A stretch of DNA of 64,000 nucleotides from Plumapathes pennacea (GCA_964036295.1 OZ038462.1:24191863-24255862); one strand, 5' to 3'. Shown: positions 12,128 to 25,600, numbered from the stretch's first letter. The notes: generated by a model not told the origin, from the sequence alone. Translations and numbers: made by a program.

Positions 12128-12612
12128 ATGTCTGGAAACGGGAATTCTTGCTTGGATGATTTTAGAGGTCAAAGTAACGCGTTTGTCAGCAAGTGGCTGG
12201 ATAACAACGGACTGGGAAAGCTTGCTTCTGTATTTGAAGGTACGAGTGATTTCAGTAGATGAATATGAACGGTTTTATTGAGGACGACAGCTATCATACA
12301 CGCCGTGATGAATGGTGTGAAACTTGGGGGAGTGATTGTAATAGCTGTGGCGGCAACTGCACTGGTCATTATGTGACAGACGTCGACCAATTGTTAGATC
12401 TGCGCAAACACAACAAGGCAATACGGTCTCTCCCACCCAGCGTCATCATCGAAGAAGCGTTCAAGGGTTCCGATCCTTTAGACACACTAGCCTTAGCAAG
12501 GAAGTGCTGTCTCTCCACAGACGAGGATGAAATGTGGCTCGCCCATCTTCAAAAAGACGATTACACGCCGCCAAGCTGTTCAGAAAGCAAAAGAAACAAG
12601 AGGAAACAATAG
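12128..12612 (+). CDS. Hypothetical ORF, possibly with a SAM-like N-terminal piece
   Basis: I do not recognise this gene. A 117-codon open frame runs 12259-12612 (N-terminus MNMNGFIEDDSYHTRRDEW, C-terminus ESKRNKRKQ). It is polar, with several cysteines and a basic tail. Just upstream, a separate ATG at 12128 opens MSGNGNSCLDDF...VSKWLDNNGLGKLASVFE, which resembles the first two helices of a SAM domain, and ends at a plausible donor (GGTACGAG at 12239/12240). The two frames differ. They could be a frameshifted single gene, or exon 1 of a gene whose partner exon is not seen. Confidence is low. Confidence 0.3.
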
Positions 12613-12713
12613 GCCTATAAAGTGCTTGTTTCATGCGCGAATCTTTGAAGAAGTGCTATGGCCAGAACATATTTTTGCAAAGTATTTATCGCTAATTATT
12701 AAATAGACAATTA

Positions 12714-13618
12714 TGGGGCGCCGATAGAAACAATATTACATATATTGCACATTTTTATTCCAAATGTTAAATAAACCTCCTATACTGACAATATAGATTC
12801 TAAACTCACAATATATATCCTCTGAACTAAATATATTTATTCTAAACTAACATTTTATATTCTAAACTAACAATATATGTTCTGAACTAACAATATATAT
12901 TCTAAACTGAAAATATTATATTCTAAACCAAATATATACTCTAAACTGAAAAATAGATTCTAAACTAAAAATTTATTGTCAATGTCCTAATTAGTATGGA
13001 AAAATATTCACGTTTCCGCGACTGCGCCGTTCGGCCCCGTCCTTCTGAGTTTGCATAACGACGATGATCCAGGGCTCTCCCCCGAGGAACCGATCTCGCG
13101 CTCGGACCTGCTGACCTCAGCGTGGGAAACAACGAGGATATTTCTTCATGCAGCCCGCTCACAGTTCCACCTTGTGGACTACTGAATGTGGTTTGTGCTG
13201 CTTGAGGATGTAATGTTTCAGCAAGAGCCTGTCCCAGTTCGTCGCTACTAATCCTTGTAATCCTATTTAACGCTTCGCCAACGGATCGCGGCAAGTTGGC
13301 GGCCATCTTTAGTAACCTACACGTGCTTTTCGCGCAGTCGCGGAAACGTGAATATTTTTCCATATTAATTAGGACATATATTTTGGACTTGAGCATACAT
13401 TTTTGGCACTGACAATAAATTTTTAGTTTAGAATCTATTTTTCAGTTTAGAATATATATTGTTAGTTTAGAATATAAAATGTTAGTTTAGAATAGATATA
13501 TTTAGTTCAGAGGATATATATTGTGAGTTTAGAATCTATATTGTCAGTATAGGAGGTTTATTTAACATTTGGAATAAAAATGTGCAATATATGTAATATT
13601 GTCCCTATCGGCGCCCCA
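12714..13618. mobile_element. 905-bp DNA transposon with ~300-bp terminal inverted repeats
   Basis: The left terminal inverted repeat (12714-13027) and right one (13332-13618) are near reverse complements. Termini are TGGGGCGCCGATAG and CTATCGGCGCCCCA, flanked by TA on both sides (12712-12713 and 13619-13620), which suggests a TA target duplication. Each arm is largely built of a degenerate ~18-20-base unit, TTCTAAACTNACAATATATA, repeated about ten times. The GC-rich core between the arms encodes on the minus strand an open frame whose likely ATG is at 13306 (MAANLPRSVGEALNRITR, then an alanine/serine-rich stretch). I do not recognise that protein. It may be a captured gene piece or the first exon of a lost transposase. 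Confidence 0.9.
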
Positions 13619-14197
13619 TAGCCGTTTGCGGTTTCGGCCAGATGTTTTCTCGCTCTCGCAAAATACACCGATGAAGAGACCTACAAGTCTGCAAATGAAA
13701 GGTAATCCTTGTTGGAGTGAGACATTTGATAAATGCCAAGTTTGCATTAAAGTCACTCTATAGAGACAAATTAGAAAAGAAAGAGATTCGTATATAATAC
13801 AGATACCAGAGTGAAGTTTTGCCGTTAGTTAACGGCGAAGTTTTTATCAGTTATAAATAGAGAAGTTTAATTGCTAATTTTTGCATTTTCTCTGTAGTTA
13901 TACTTTACGTCAGATTGTGCATTTATATATATTCCCGGGGTGATCAGCGACACGTTGGCCGTACGGACCAGATTTGGTTTGTCTTTCGCAAAACAATATA
14001 TTTGTTTTATCACTGTTTACGTGGAGTTCGGCCGATTTCACTCGGAAACTCTTCGTACAATTAGATTCCAGGTCCTGTCGGTCCAGGTGGTGTAGGCCGA
14101 TGTGATCTAATGCTGACCCCAAATCTCAGGTTGTTCGCGACTGCTCGCATACCAAGTCATGTGATCAAAAGACGTCATCAAAATCACGTGATAGGGG

Positions 14198-14710
14198 TTG
14201 AAAGGGAGGGGACGGACGCCGTTAATCAGGCCGCCGATTAAAATGTCAAAACGGAAGGCGCCAGAGCCAGAGCTACTACCAGGAACATACTACGTCAAAG
14301 AGATCCTGAAGAGAAGAAAGAGAAGAGGCCGAGTAGAAATGCTCGTTTCCTGGGAGAACACATGGGAACCAGTAAAAAAATTGTCACCAGAGATGGTAGC
14401 GGCCTTCGGCAACCGCCGGAAGAAGCAGAAGACGATGGCGAGTGCTACGGAAGCTGACAGTCTCCAGGATCAGTTATTGCAGGAGATAAACAAGAGGGCC
14501 AAGTTTTCCACGAAATCAAGAACGACAGGAGGAACGTTTGCCAAGAAGGATATAGAACATTTATCATGGAGGAAGTACGTGCGGTATTTTTTTGATCAAC
14601 ACCCAGGATTTAAAATGCCATGTTGCGGGAAAAGCTATGACATTGCGAATTCGTTTATAACGCACCGATACAGAGATCATAAAAGAAATTCAACTCCTAT
14701 AAAGCCTTAA
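14198..14710 (+). CDS. Chromodomain-like protein with C-terminal CCHH-type motif
   Basis: An uninterrupted 170-codon frame; an internal ATG at 14243 (MSKRKAPEPELLPGTYYVKE) may be the true start. Residues about 30-75 (YYVKEILKRRKRRGRVEMLVSW, then NTWEPVKKLSPEMVAAF) match the chromodomain pattern with its three aromatic-cage positions, but about six residues usually found between the second tryptophan and NTWEP are missing. A basic nuclear-localisation-like linker (NRRKKQK) follows. Near the C-terminus, a CCGKSYDIANSFITHRYRDH stretch resembles a zinc-finger. A chromodomain plus zinc finger in a short intronless frame beside transposon debris suggests an element-derived gene. A recent domesticated or decaying copy is equally possible. 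Confidence 0.6.
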   Translation: MKGRGRTPLIRPPIKMSKRKAPEPELLPGTYYVKEILKRRKRRGRVEMLVSWENTWEPVKKLSPEMVAAFGNRRKKQKTMASATEADSLQDQLLQEINKRAKFSTKSRTTGGTFAKKDIEHLSWRKYVRYFFDQHPGFKMPCCGKSYDIANSFITHRYRDHKRNSTPIKP

Positions 14711-15836
14711 TTGGTATGCATGGAAAGGGATTGTAGCCGGAGTTATTACGATAACTCAGAGTGTTAGGAGCCACACTATCGTGTAACATTAGCCTCTGGG
14801 TCAAATTCTGTCACCCCGCAGCGTAATCTGATTAGCCGTAAATTCGCCAAATTTCACCCAAATTTGACGCATATTGCTCGATTTTGCTCCCTTATACACC
14901 ACTTTCTTAAAATGTACGGCCTGATTGTAAAATTTCAGTCTATGTGGGTCCTATTATTACTCAAATAAATTCTTCATTGTGTATTTTTGGCCCGCCATTT
15001 TTGACAGGAAGTTATGGACTCGAGCAAATCACAAGAGAAGACTGTATGGCGGTGGCGCAATAGCATAGCTTTACAGCGGTTTTACGCAAAACGTGATGCG
15101 CAAGTCATAGATGTACGCGCGGTTTTTGAAAGCCTGGGCTCCAAGGGTTATTTTGATACCAAATTCACCGGAAAAGAATACGAATTAGCTCCGTCATTTT
15201 GGCCATTTTTGAGGAAGATGTCTGCACTGTCCGTTAAGCTGCTGATAGCGGCGGTGTGCATTATTACATTTCTGGCAAAAATGGACAGCAATGGCGACAT
15301 AAAAAATAGGCACCTGTGAGGTGCATGTGCCTATACTGCATTTTTTCTTCTATTTTAATTTTTTTTTAATTTTTTTATTTTTTTGCATAAATAAATGGCA
15401 TTTGCCACAGGCCACCCCTCTTGCACCACCGTTAGCTTGAATCAGCTGGCCCGCTGCCAAAATGTCGCGTCGCATCTGTGTTTACGCTAAACTGTTGTAT
15501 AAGAAACGATATTTTTCTGGGGAAACTTGGGAAATTTAAGAATAGGGAAAACGCACACACTTAATGCAGGAACAGAGGGAATGATGCCCAGACATTGAAG
15601 GCATTTCACAGATCAAAACTCGGATCAGCAAAAGAAGCACTGGCGTTACGCGAGGCGAGGCTGAACTACTGGAGATGATCGGGGATGGTCGCAGTTTGAA
15701 TTGACTCACACATAATCAATGGTTACTAGTTCCCAGTGTCTCGCATCTGTGCCTCAAGCGGAAAGGGCCTGGACAAAAAGCAACATGGCGGCTCCGTAAA
15801 AGAAGTAGGGGTTATTGCGATTAGCCTACTCTAACC
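14711..15836. other. Intergenic region upstream of XPO4
   Basis: This should contain the XPO4 promoter. It also has a 101-codon frame at 15014-15319 with no recognisable family, and T-rich sequence at 15345-15385. No other gene was found. Confidence 0.4.
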
Positions 15837-18800
15837 ATGTACAGCCTTCAGGACTTGGAGCAATCGGCTGCCGTTATGATGGTAAGAATCTTGATTTGAT
15901 GTTTGTGTCGATAATGTCGCATTTTGCTGACTCTTTGACCCGACATAGGCACCGCCATCTATGGTGACCCAACAACAGAGGCAATCAGCCGATCACGTTT
16001 TTATGACCTTCCGAAAGTCCCAGCATCCGTACGCCTTCTGTAAAGAAATATTAGGTAATCCTTTTCTATTTTTATTCCATGCAAATGTATGCATGCGCTT
16101 TAGAATCGATGTGTCGTTCAGTCATCCAATGTGCCGTTCCAAAATTTCTGCGAATTTGTGTTTATTTTTCAGAACAAAGTAAGAATGACTATGTGTTATT
16201 CCAAGCCGCTTCTACCATAAAAGAGGCAATTCTGAGAGAGTGGCAAGTTCTGAGCAAGGAGGATGTAGAATCGTTGCGAGTCTTTCTTCTCGCTTTTGTC
16301 ACACAAAAGCAAGGGTAAGGTGGTCCACACACAACAACTGTGACGATACAAAACCAGTAAATTAATAGTGTAATACCAGCTCTTAAGAGAACTAGGTTGA
16401 CTGCGTCGGTGTGGCGGAATACAAACTGGTGCATCAACTGTGTATTGATGAGGGTAATGGAATGCCGTGAAAGAGACAATAGCCTCATTCACTCTGATGA
16501 AGGGCTAGTGCTCAAAACGTCAGCTATTGTCTCTTTCACAGCGTTCCATACCCTCATCAACACACAGTTGATACACCAATAAATTAATAGTTAATACTGA
16601 TAACACTGATTTCAACAATAGTAAGTAAATTGATACCAGTTAATAATGTATTTTTGGTTGAACTCATAAAATCCTTTGGAATCTGCTGATCCATGTCTAG
16701 CCAGAAAATTCAAACAATCCTGAGAGATTTTGGCAATTATTGGGTACTGATATAATTGGCACTTGAGAATAAAATGGAAGTAATTCCTCTTCACTAGTGT
16801 TCAAAAGTATGTCAAGGAGCAAGTACTGCAAGTAGTTGCCATAATATTCAAGCGAGGGACTCTGGAACTGCCACAAGCAGCTAGGGAATCCTTGTTTAGA
16901 GATGTTACTCATTTGGTTGGGAACAGCAGTCGAGACATGGTAAGCAGCAATGGTTTTATTGTTGTTTTGCTACAACAAATCACTTCATCTGTTACATGTC
17001 CTGTTACTCCCTCTGCTGTATCAACTCCATGGATCTCTCAGCCACTTGCAATGCCTAGGAGAGGGAATCCCCCTTCCCTTCCTCTCTCAGTTTCTGCTCA
17101 TTCTCCTACATTAGAGCATGTACTATACATGCATAGGCCAAGCCCTAAAAGTACAGCAAATGTAATCCCAACATTTTAACCACAATTCCTAAAGTACTCT
17201 TTCTAGTAACTCACTATGTACTCTTTTTTCCTTTGGCTGAAAACTGAAAAAGCTCCAGTAATGTGCTGAGTTTCATCAAGCTAGCATTTCACTTGGGAAT
17301 GTTTTGTTTTATTGTTTCAGCAAATCCTAGCATGCTCCATTCTCAAGGCCCTGTTAAATGAGTTCTCTTTTATGAGCCGTTCCAGTGATATTGGACTCAC
17401 TTGGGAATTCCACACCCAGTGCAAGAGGACCTTTGAGGTTAGCGGCAAACTGTAGCTCAAGAAGCACAGAGATATAATTTATTTTTAGTGTTTTTATTGA
17501 AAATAAAAATAATTATTCTTTTGGCACTTAGTTACATACAGTTGTGTGTTGTTCAACATGGAGGACATTGCTGGCATGCAGTCTCTTACTACTTGGGTTT
17601 ATGTTTTTCAGGCTATCGATACAGTTTAATTTTCTTAGCATTGCTTATTTTATAGTCATGTAGTATATACAGGGCATGACATTTTAGGGGGACAATCTGT
17701 AACCATGGCCTACTAGCCCAGACATAATCTAAATAGAGCAAGGTGTCAGAAACATCTACTAGTTCAATGGGAAAATCTGGTTGCCCTTGGCTTGCATGCA
17801 CTGTTTGCAATTGCACCTTGTCATAACATCATGACTAACCAACCAATAACAGAGCAATCAGGAGCAAATACTGTTATCTGTCAACAACTGATTCAATCTG
17901 GAGATGACTACTGCTCAAGTCATTGTGAAGATTACTTTCACCCAGACAATCACAAATTTTTACCATACATTTGATTCAGGGCAGGTCTACTTCACTTCCA
18001 AGTTCATATTCAAGAGTCTACTAATCATTCAAGAGGAAATAATGTGTGATATAGTGAGAATTAATAGGTCAATTAGATGTCATCTGAGCAAAATATCAAA
18101 AATAAAGTTCTCAAACTGAAGGAGGAAATTGAAGTTGATAATTTAGAAAGTACCAGATTTTACCTGCTGTGTACTATTGTTGTACACATGTATTAAAGTG
18201 ATCATTATAATTATTATTATTACAATAATGTAATATAATAATAGTAAGCTGGATTTTATGTTTTTCAGAAAAATGAGCTGCAGCAGGTGTTTGTGATCAC
18301 AATCCAAGCACTGCAGCCATTTGTTGGAGTTGAAATAGGCTCCTTGTCCAGACAAGATGTCGCAGCTCTGGTCCGCTTCCTCTCACTAGCTGAGCAAGTC
18401 CTCAGCTGGGATTTCACTGCACATCACCATATCCTTTACACTGCTGGTGCACAATATCATTTTGTAGAATTTCCAAACCATTCAAAATGAGAGCGTATGA
18501 GTGATGTAGTGAGAATATGGATAGTTACATTCTACTCCCTCTAAGAGGGACACCCTGGGGACCAGCTCCGTCTTAAGGCCAATTTACACAGTGCGATATT
18601 TGCTTACAATTTTGTCACATGCAACACCAAAAAAGTTGCAGGATTTTTTAACATGTTTAAACATCTTTCGACAATCGTACAACTTTTTTTGTGTTGTATG
18701 TGACAGATGTTGCAGGATAATTTACATCGGCGATGCGATTCATGTCCTTAGAATGTTGCATGCGACAATCATGAGCTAAAATTGCACCATGTAAATTGCC

Positions 18801-19547
18801 CTTTGAAGAGACCTCAGTAAGAGTAAATGACATACCAGGTGTCTTTCTTAGAGAGGTACATGTCTCAGAGGTAGTTTGCTGTATATAGCAGAGTATCAAA
18901 AGCCTGAAGTTTTCCAAACTGTATGATATATCTCTCCATCACTCTTGGGAGTGAAAGGGATTTTATTTGGCCTATAATTTTGCTATGAGTTTCTTTTGTT
19001 TTGAGCCAATTAAATTTAGTCTATAAGGTACATGTAAGTGCACCTAGAATTGACCTACCGCTTCCTTTTTTTTGTTTGTTTTGAGTTCTGCTGCCATTAG
19101 ATTGACTGTTTTTTTATAGCAGGCATTAAAGAAGTGATGCAGTCTTTCAAATGTAATATGTTGTTCAGTCTTAATTTATTCTCAAGCCCTCATCAAAACC
19201 ATAAGTATCTGGATGCAACACAAGTTATTTTATTCAAGCCTGAGTCTTCGTGGGGGCAGGTTGTACTTAACCCCTCAGTCATTGGATTATTTTTCAAGGT
19301 GCGTTTTTATCAACATGGTTCAATCAATAATGACCATATTTTCTATTTAGGCAACATTACTGAATGTTATATCACATCCAGTGTCATTGTTCATTGTAAT
19401 TTAAGTTTTATAAATTAGGTCCTGTCATTTGCTAAGAAATTTTATGATTCTTTTTAGAACCATTTTTCTTGCATGAACTTTTTTCTGAAGGGATTATTAC
19501 CTGTATATAACAATAGTGAATCTGAATATATATATAAATTATTATTA

Positions 19548-19600
<53 letters not shown>

Positions 19601-22600
19601 TTTTTCTGAATATAACATTTTGAAATATTGAAAATTTTTGGAAATTTTGATGACCATGGTGTGATATGACATTTCTCTTGTAATGGAATGCAGTGGAGTG
19701 GAAAGAGAAATGATTTCCTAACAAAGAGATGAAATATATTAGGCAGATTAGTGTTAGTGTTATGCAAATGGATTTTTGGTGAGAAAAGGAGTATATAAGA
19801 GGGCAATAGGATATATTTGCCATCGTGGTTCTAGCTCTCGTACCATACAGTGTCAGATTTTTACTTGCAATACCTGCCACCGCAAGTCTGTATTCTTGTT
19901 ACTGGGTTACTTGTTCATGTGCAACATAATTATGTGTGGGTGTGTAATAAAGTGTGGATTGGGGGCTAGGATATGCCACCGCAAGTCTGTGTGTCAGTCA
20001 CTGTTGAGGAACTGAGTTAGGAAAAAATGTTTTAAAAAGTTTGATGACCATGGGGTGGTGAAAATTTGTGAAATGTTTTGATGACCATGGGGTAGTGAAA
20101 ATTTGATTGTTTGTTTTCACAGCTTCAGCTTCAGTACCAAGCAAATGAGGAGCTGTCCCATCATGCCCTGCAGTGTCTAATCCAGCTGGCTTCACTCTCT
20201 GGGAATATTTTTCCTGACAAAAAGTCTCAGAGCGACTATCTTGGAAATTTCATTCATGAATTCCTTGGACTTGCAAAGAGGTGCAGGGCTATTCTTCTTA
20301 AAAAATAACTTTCTCCTCTCACATATCTCGCCTTTGATCTTCTATATCTTCTCTTCTCCTTTTTATCTGCCACTCACATATTCTCTTATTCTTTCCTCTC
20401 TTCTGTCTTCTTTCCACCTGTCTTCCACCTGTCTTCTGATTTCCTGCTGTTGCAAGACCAAGCTTCCTTCCTCTCTTTTTCATGTGCAGATATCACTTAT
20501 TTTCTGTCTCTTTCTCCATCCCTCCCTTCTTTTCCTTTGGTTCTCTCTCACTATAATCATGGTCATATCAATATGAACAATAGGAACACAGTTTTCACCC
20601 GTTGAACCTATAAGCGGTCTCCCTCTCTCCCCTGTATTCAATGCTGTCTCCTTGTGTAGGTGTAGATTGAACAGTGCTTAACTACCTGGTACAAAAATGT
20701 AATCTTTACAACAATTTTGACCATGATTGTAATACTATTTGTCTGTCTGTCTTTTTTCCTTTGGTTCTTTGTGTCTGTATGTCAGTGTGCATTATTTTCT
20801 GTCTCTGTCCATTCAGCACTGATATGAATGGCCAGTTAGCCCTGGGCCTCAGCAGTATCATCAACCGTCTCGTCACCGTCTTCCCCTGCTCATCACTTAC
20901 ATCCCTCCCTGCTGACGTCACAAGGCATTTCACTGATTTGTTGGCAGACCTTGTGTGTTCTTTCCTGCAGTCGGTGGCCAAGGAGGAAGAGGTACTGCCT
21001 CTGTTTATGGTTCATATAACAAACTTTATTGCATTTGACTGTGTAAATGTTTAAAAAGAAAACCTGTAGCTGGGTTAAGGGGGCTTCTCATTAAGCCCAG
21101 TGCTTTTGTTTACACCTGCATGGAAAAGTGTTACCAACACTACCAAACGTAATACGTTGATTGCAACATGGATGAATAGCAAGCTTGCTTTCAGTTTTTG
21201 TCAAAAGGGCTGTGAGGGCCTTTTCAAGAATAGGAAATATTCCCTTGACTTCCCATATTAGTCTTTTATTGTCCTCCCATACTAGAGTATGCTATTCTCC
21301 TCCCATACTAAATTCTGTCATCCTTCCACACTAAAGTGTGTTACTGTTATTGACCTACCATACTATCATTCTCCTTCCATACCTAGAGTATCTTATTCTA
21401 CACCCATTATAAAGCCTCTAAGTAATCCTCCAGTAATCAGTTTCTCCCTTCTCTTCTTCAGCTTCAAACAGAAGACACAAGTTACATTGAAGCAGTCGAG
21501 GAGCTGCTGGGGGCCTGGGCTATACTACTGGACTATTGTCCCCAGTTCCCTGAAGGTTTCTTTAGTCCAAGTGCTGTGCAAGTCTTCACGTGTTACGTTC
21601 AGTGTCACCTGGCTGCTCCTGATGGATTGAGGGGCAGCTTTGGCACAGTGGACAATGGAGTTCACTTGGAAGAGATATGTGACATAGAGTGTGATGATAG
21701 AGAACTGTTTGCAGACCAGCTCTGCACTATTGGTGCATTTGGTCGCCTCGTACCTGGCCATACCATAGGATTGCTGCTCCGATTGTTAGAAAGCCGAGTG
21801 CAGCAGTTTGAGAACAGCTTGCTGGAGTTGCAAAGGTCATCAGGTTTGTAGCAGACCTGCAATGTCAATTCTCCTGCTTGAGATGAGAAGTTCCTGCAGC
21901 CAGTCTCCCATGTTAATCTCCCACCTTTGTTTCCTGCAAACTTATCATGTATTAATCTTTCTCTCCCAGCAAAAGTCAGCTTTGACAGCTCAGCTTACCA
22001 AAATATACCCCCACCCCCAGAGAGCTCAGCTCCACCAAATGTGATTGCAGGCGCACAAACATTGACAGCTCTGGAGATGGCATCCTGATGTAAAAGAACT
22101 CAGAATCCAAAAGTTCTTTAAAATTCTGAATCAGATTTTCAGAGGATCGGATTTAGAGCGTGGAATCCACAATATTATAGTTTACAGTGATGAACCCAGA
22201 GTGTGTCATTGTGTCCTGGCCCTCCCCCCCCCCCCCCCCCCCAAAAAAAAAAGAAAAAGAAAAAAATCACTTGGACCCCAATTTTGGGATGTTTGGACCA
22301 TGGATGGGACCCCCAGTATCGAAATCTTCACTGAGTTTGGAACCTAGTGTACAGGACATTCTCCCCTTTCATTGATTTTGATTATTATTTTTGTGGCACC
22401 CCAGTAAGTTACTGTATGCCTGATATTTTCTGTCTTTGTATTTAGCTTCGTTGCCGTTGGCTTTCTCTGGTATGGATAACCTTTACGAGGATCTCCACTG
22501 GCTCATCCTGATTGTGGGATACTTCTTGGCAGACGATAGTGCTGGAGAGACGCCACTGATTCCACAAGAAATAATTGCTTACTCCGTGAGTTTGGCAGAA

Positions 22601-25600
22601 CAGACGGACATTCAAGCAACTCTGGCCACACTCTGTGCTTCTCAAGTTTCAGCCCTGGGTAAGATGGCAGATAATGCACAAAACGTCAAGGACATTTTTT
22701 GTTGCCAACTTTTTGTCCTCCTGGATGCTCACAACCTTTCTCTGTAAATCCCTTTCTACCATGTGGATTGACAGATTGCACTAGTGGCTGCTGTAGCCAC
22801 AATTTTCAAACCAGCTTGCTGTCATTTCTACTAGTCATCCAGTGCTCAACATTAAGGTTTTAGGTTGGTTGCCCGTCGGACTGTAGATTGACTTCAAGCA
22901 ATAGAAAGTTCCATAATTTCTGGTTGCCTGGCTCTGAATTTACCTGCCCAACCAAAATTTTTGGTTGCCCCAGACATAGCGGGCAACAGTTAATGCCAAG
23001 CACTGTCATCATTATGATTGTCATGTTCTCTGTAGGAGCCCAAAGTCTTCCGGCCAACTCGTCCCAAGCCGACCCAGTGATCCAGTTGATTTCCTGCATC
23101 TTCCGTCTGGCCGACATTGAACGGCTCTGTCTGTCGTCCAGCCTCAACTCTTTGTTAAGCCCCCAAGTTGGTGGTACCCTGGCGTGGTTCCTGCGGCACT
23201 GGGTGAGGTCTTATTTAATTCCTGATGAGAGAGACTACAAACAGTTGAGCACGGCTCTGAGCTCTGTGTTTGGAGCTGATACGGATAGCAGCAAGTGGGT
23301 GTTACGTTTTCTACTGGAGAAGAGTAAATCTAATTTACTCTACTGGTCAGCTGAGCCACAGCTTGCTGAGGACTCTGTTTTACTTCTCTTGACTTTGGTC
23401 AACTCAAAGACAAGGTGAGCTGCTTGCTGTACGGGCCTCACCTGGTGTAGAATCCGTACCAACTTTTGACCATGACGTTACAGATGCTTTATTTTCAGTA
23501 GACGCTGCACAAAGTTGTATTTCCAGCTAACCATAGAGTTACTCTTAAGTGCATACATTACATAAATCATGTAACTGTATTCTTACAAGATCAAAGTGTG
23601 CTCAATATTAGTCATGCTCGAGGGTCAGGTTTGTTTTTGTATTATTGACGTATTTACACTTTGACAAAATAACACAGGGCGTCAGTGGCTGTCTCAACGG
23701 AGGGTCTGTGGACGCTGGCTGAGGATTATGCAGCCAACTCAACACCCTTGACTCAATTGCCGGCCGAAGTTCAACGTCCGCTTGTGCAGGCTCTGGTGTT
23801 GGCAGGAATGGCAGCAGAGGAGCCAGGCCTGCAGCAGAGATACTGGAATCAGGTGATGTGCAGACCGTTTATTCCTGCTTCAGTTCAGTGGTAGGATTAT
23901 CAGTAAACAGCTTTATTCCTGCTTCAGTTCAGTGGTAGGATTATCAGTAAACAGGTTTATTCCTGCTTCAGTTTAGTGGTAGGATTATCAGTAAACAGGT
24001 TTATTCCTGCTTCAGTTCCTGCAGCCTCTCAAAACTCGCTTCACGAGCATTTGCCATCAACCCGACTTCAGCAAGTTGTCCCAGGAGGAGCCAGTGAAGC
24101 TAGAGGTGCAGACTCTCCTGGAGTCGTTCAAGGGCGTCGCCTTGGCGTCTTCTTCACAAACCACGTCATCTCTCTTTGGTTACCTCCTGCCCATTGTCCA
24201 AGACTGTGTTGTGTTGCTGAATGTCTACCACAACTGTCCTGAAGTTGTCTGCCTTGTCCTTGAACTGTATGTGGATTTGGTTGGAGCCCAGATTGTTCAT
24301 CTTGTTGAGGTACAGCAAGTCAATAAAGGCCGTATCGCACGAGCAAATTTTAGCTAACTCTTGCTAGACAAGTTGCAGATAAAAAGTTGCGTGTGAAACC
24401 TTTTTACAACATGCAACTCAACGAAAATTGCGAGACAAGTTGTAGTAAAAGTCTTTAAGTTTTTGCAATTTTACGTGATCTTCTTCCGACATGAACTTTG
24501 TAACTTTTCTCGCAATGCTGTCGTCAGTACAAACCACGTGATTATGAGGAGTGTACGAACAAACCAGCCTATGTCATTACCTGGTCGGCTTTGTATTTCT
24601 AGTTGTTGTTGAGTCCTGCCACATTTAGACCGTTAAAATGAGATTAATCCGAGATCAGTACAAGATTGTATTGGCGCGTGTTCATACTGTCGAAAATTAG
24701 TTGGATCAATTTAATCTTAGAAAAAGTTGTCTGTTCACACCCGAGTCGCATTTAACCTGGAACTATTTGAGATGAATCTAACCGACTTTTTTGAACAGGT
24801 TCAAATTCTACCTCTAAAACATTCAACATAGTTCCTCGAAATTCAGAGAGTCTGCGAGAGTTGCCAGGTGTTTGTTTCTGTTTCATGTTGACTGTGTTCT
24901 GACAGCGATTTCTGTCTGTCTGTCTGCAGGAAAACTTGTCCAAACTGTTTCAGGCGTGTGTTAGCTTGATGGAAACCTACACCAGATGCAACTTAGGTTG
25001 GTTATCTACAATAGAATTACGACACGCATAAGTGTATTTTATGCTTCAGCACCAAAACACGATTTTCTAGACAGACCTGTAAAAATACGTTCCCGGTACA
25101 GTTTTATGGTAATTGTGAACAAGTTGAACTGTCGGTAAGTGGACGGTAAACGATTTACCGACCACATACCGACTACTCGATTGACTTTACCGACCACATA
25201 CCGACCACTCAAAAACTTTTATCACTCGACAATAGTTAGTTTTCGGACCGTGACTTCGTCGAATCCGACTAAAACCAAAGTAATTGCATCGCCAATCACA
25301 AAGGCTGTAAGAAAACACTACCAACCTGAAACAAAATAAAGAGACTATTCAGCAGTGCGAGACAACGCCATCGCCATCTGCTTGATTGCGTGAACAGATC
25401 GCAACCAGGTTTCGATTTTGTTCCTGATTGGCCACTAGATGCTGCTGAAAAGCGCAGGAAACGCAAAACCAAAACAACCACACGTTACTTTCGACAGTCA
25501 AACACTAATAATTTTTTGTCAATTCGTTTGCAGGAAAACACAACAGTTCTGCTCTTGCCGAGGAAGAGCAGTGTAGCGACTTGTTACTGCTCATGAAGCT

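Noticed and set aside
15014-15319. 101-codon plus-strand frame upstream of XPO4
   Set aside because: No recognisable domain, composition like surrounding non-coding DNA, and no evidence of exon borders.
19432-19880. Minus-strand frames with a long asparagine run
   Set aside because: Produced by the (ATT)n microsatellite inside XPO4 intron 7.
20320-20570. Serine/leucine-rich plus-strand frame after XPO4 exon 8
   Set aside because: Pyrimidine-rich intron sequence; the donor at 20280/20281 and the phase of exon 9 show that it is spliced out.
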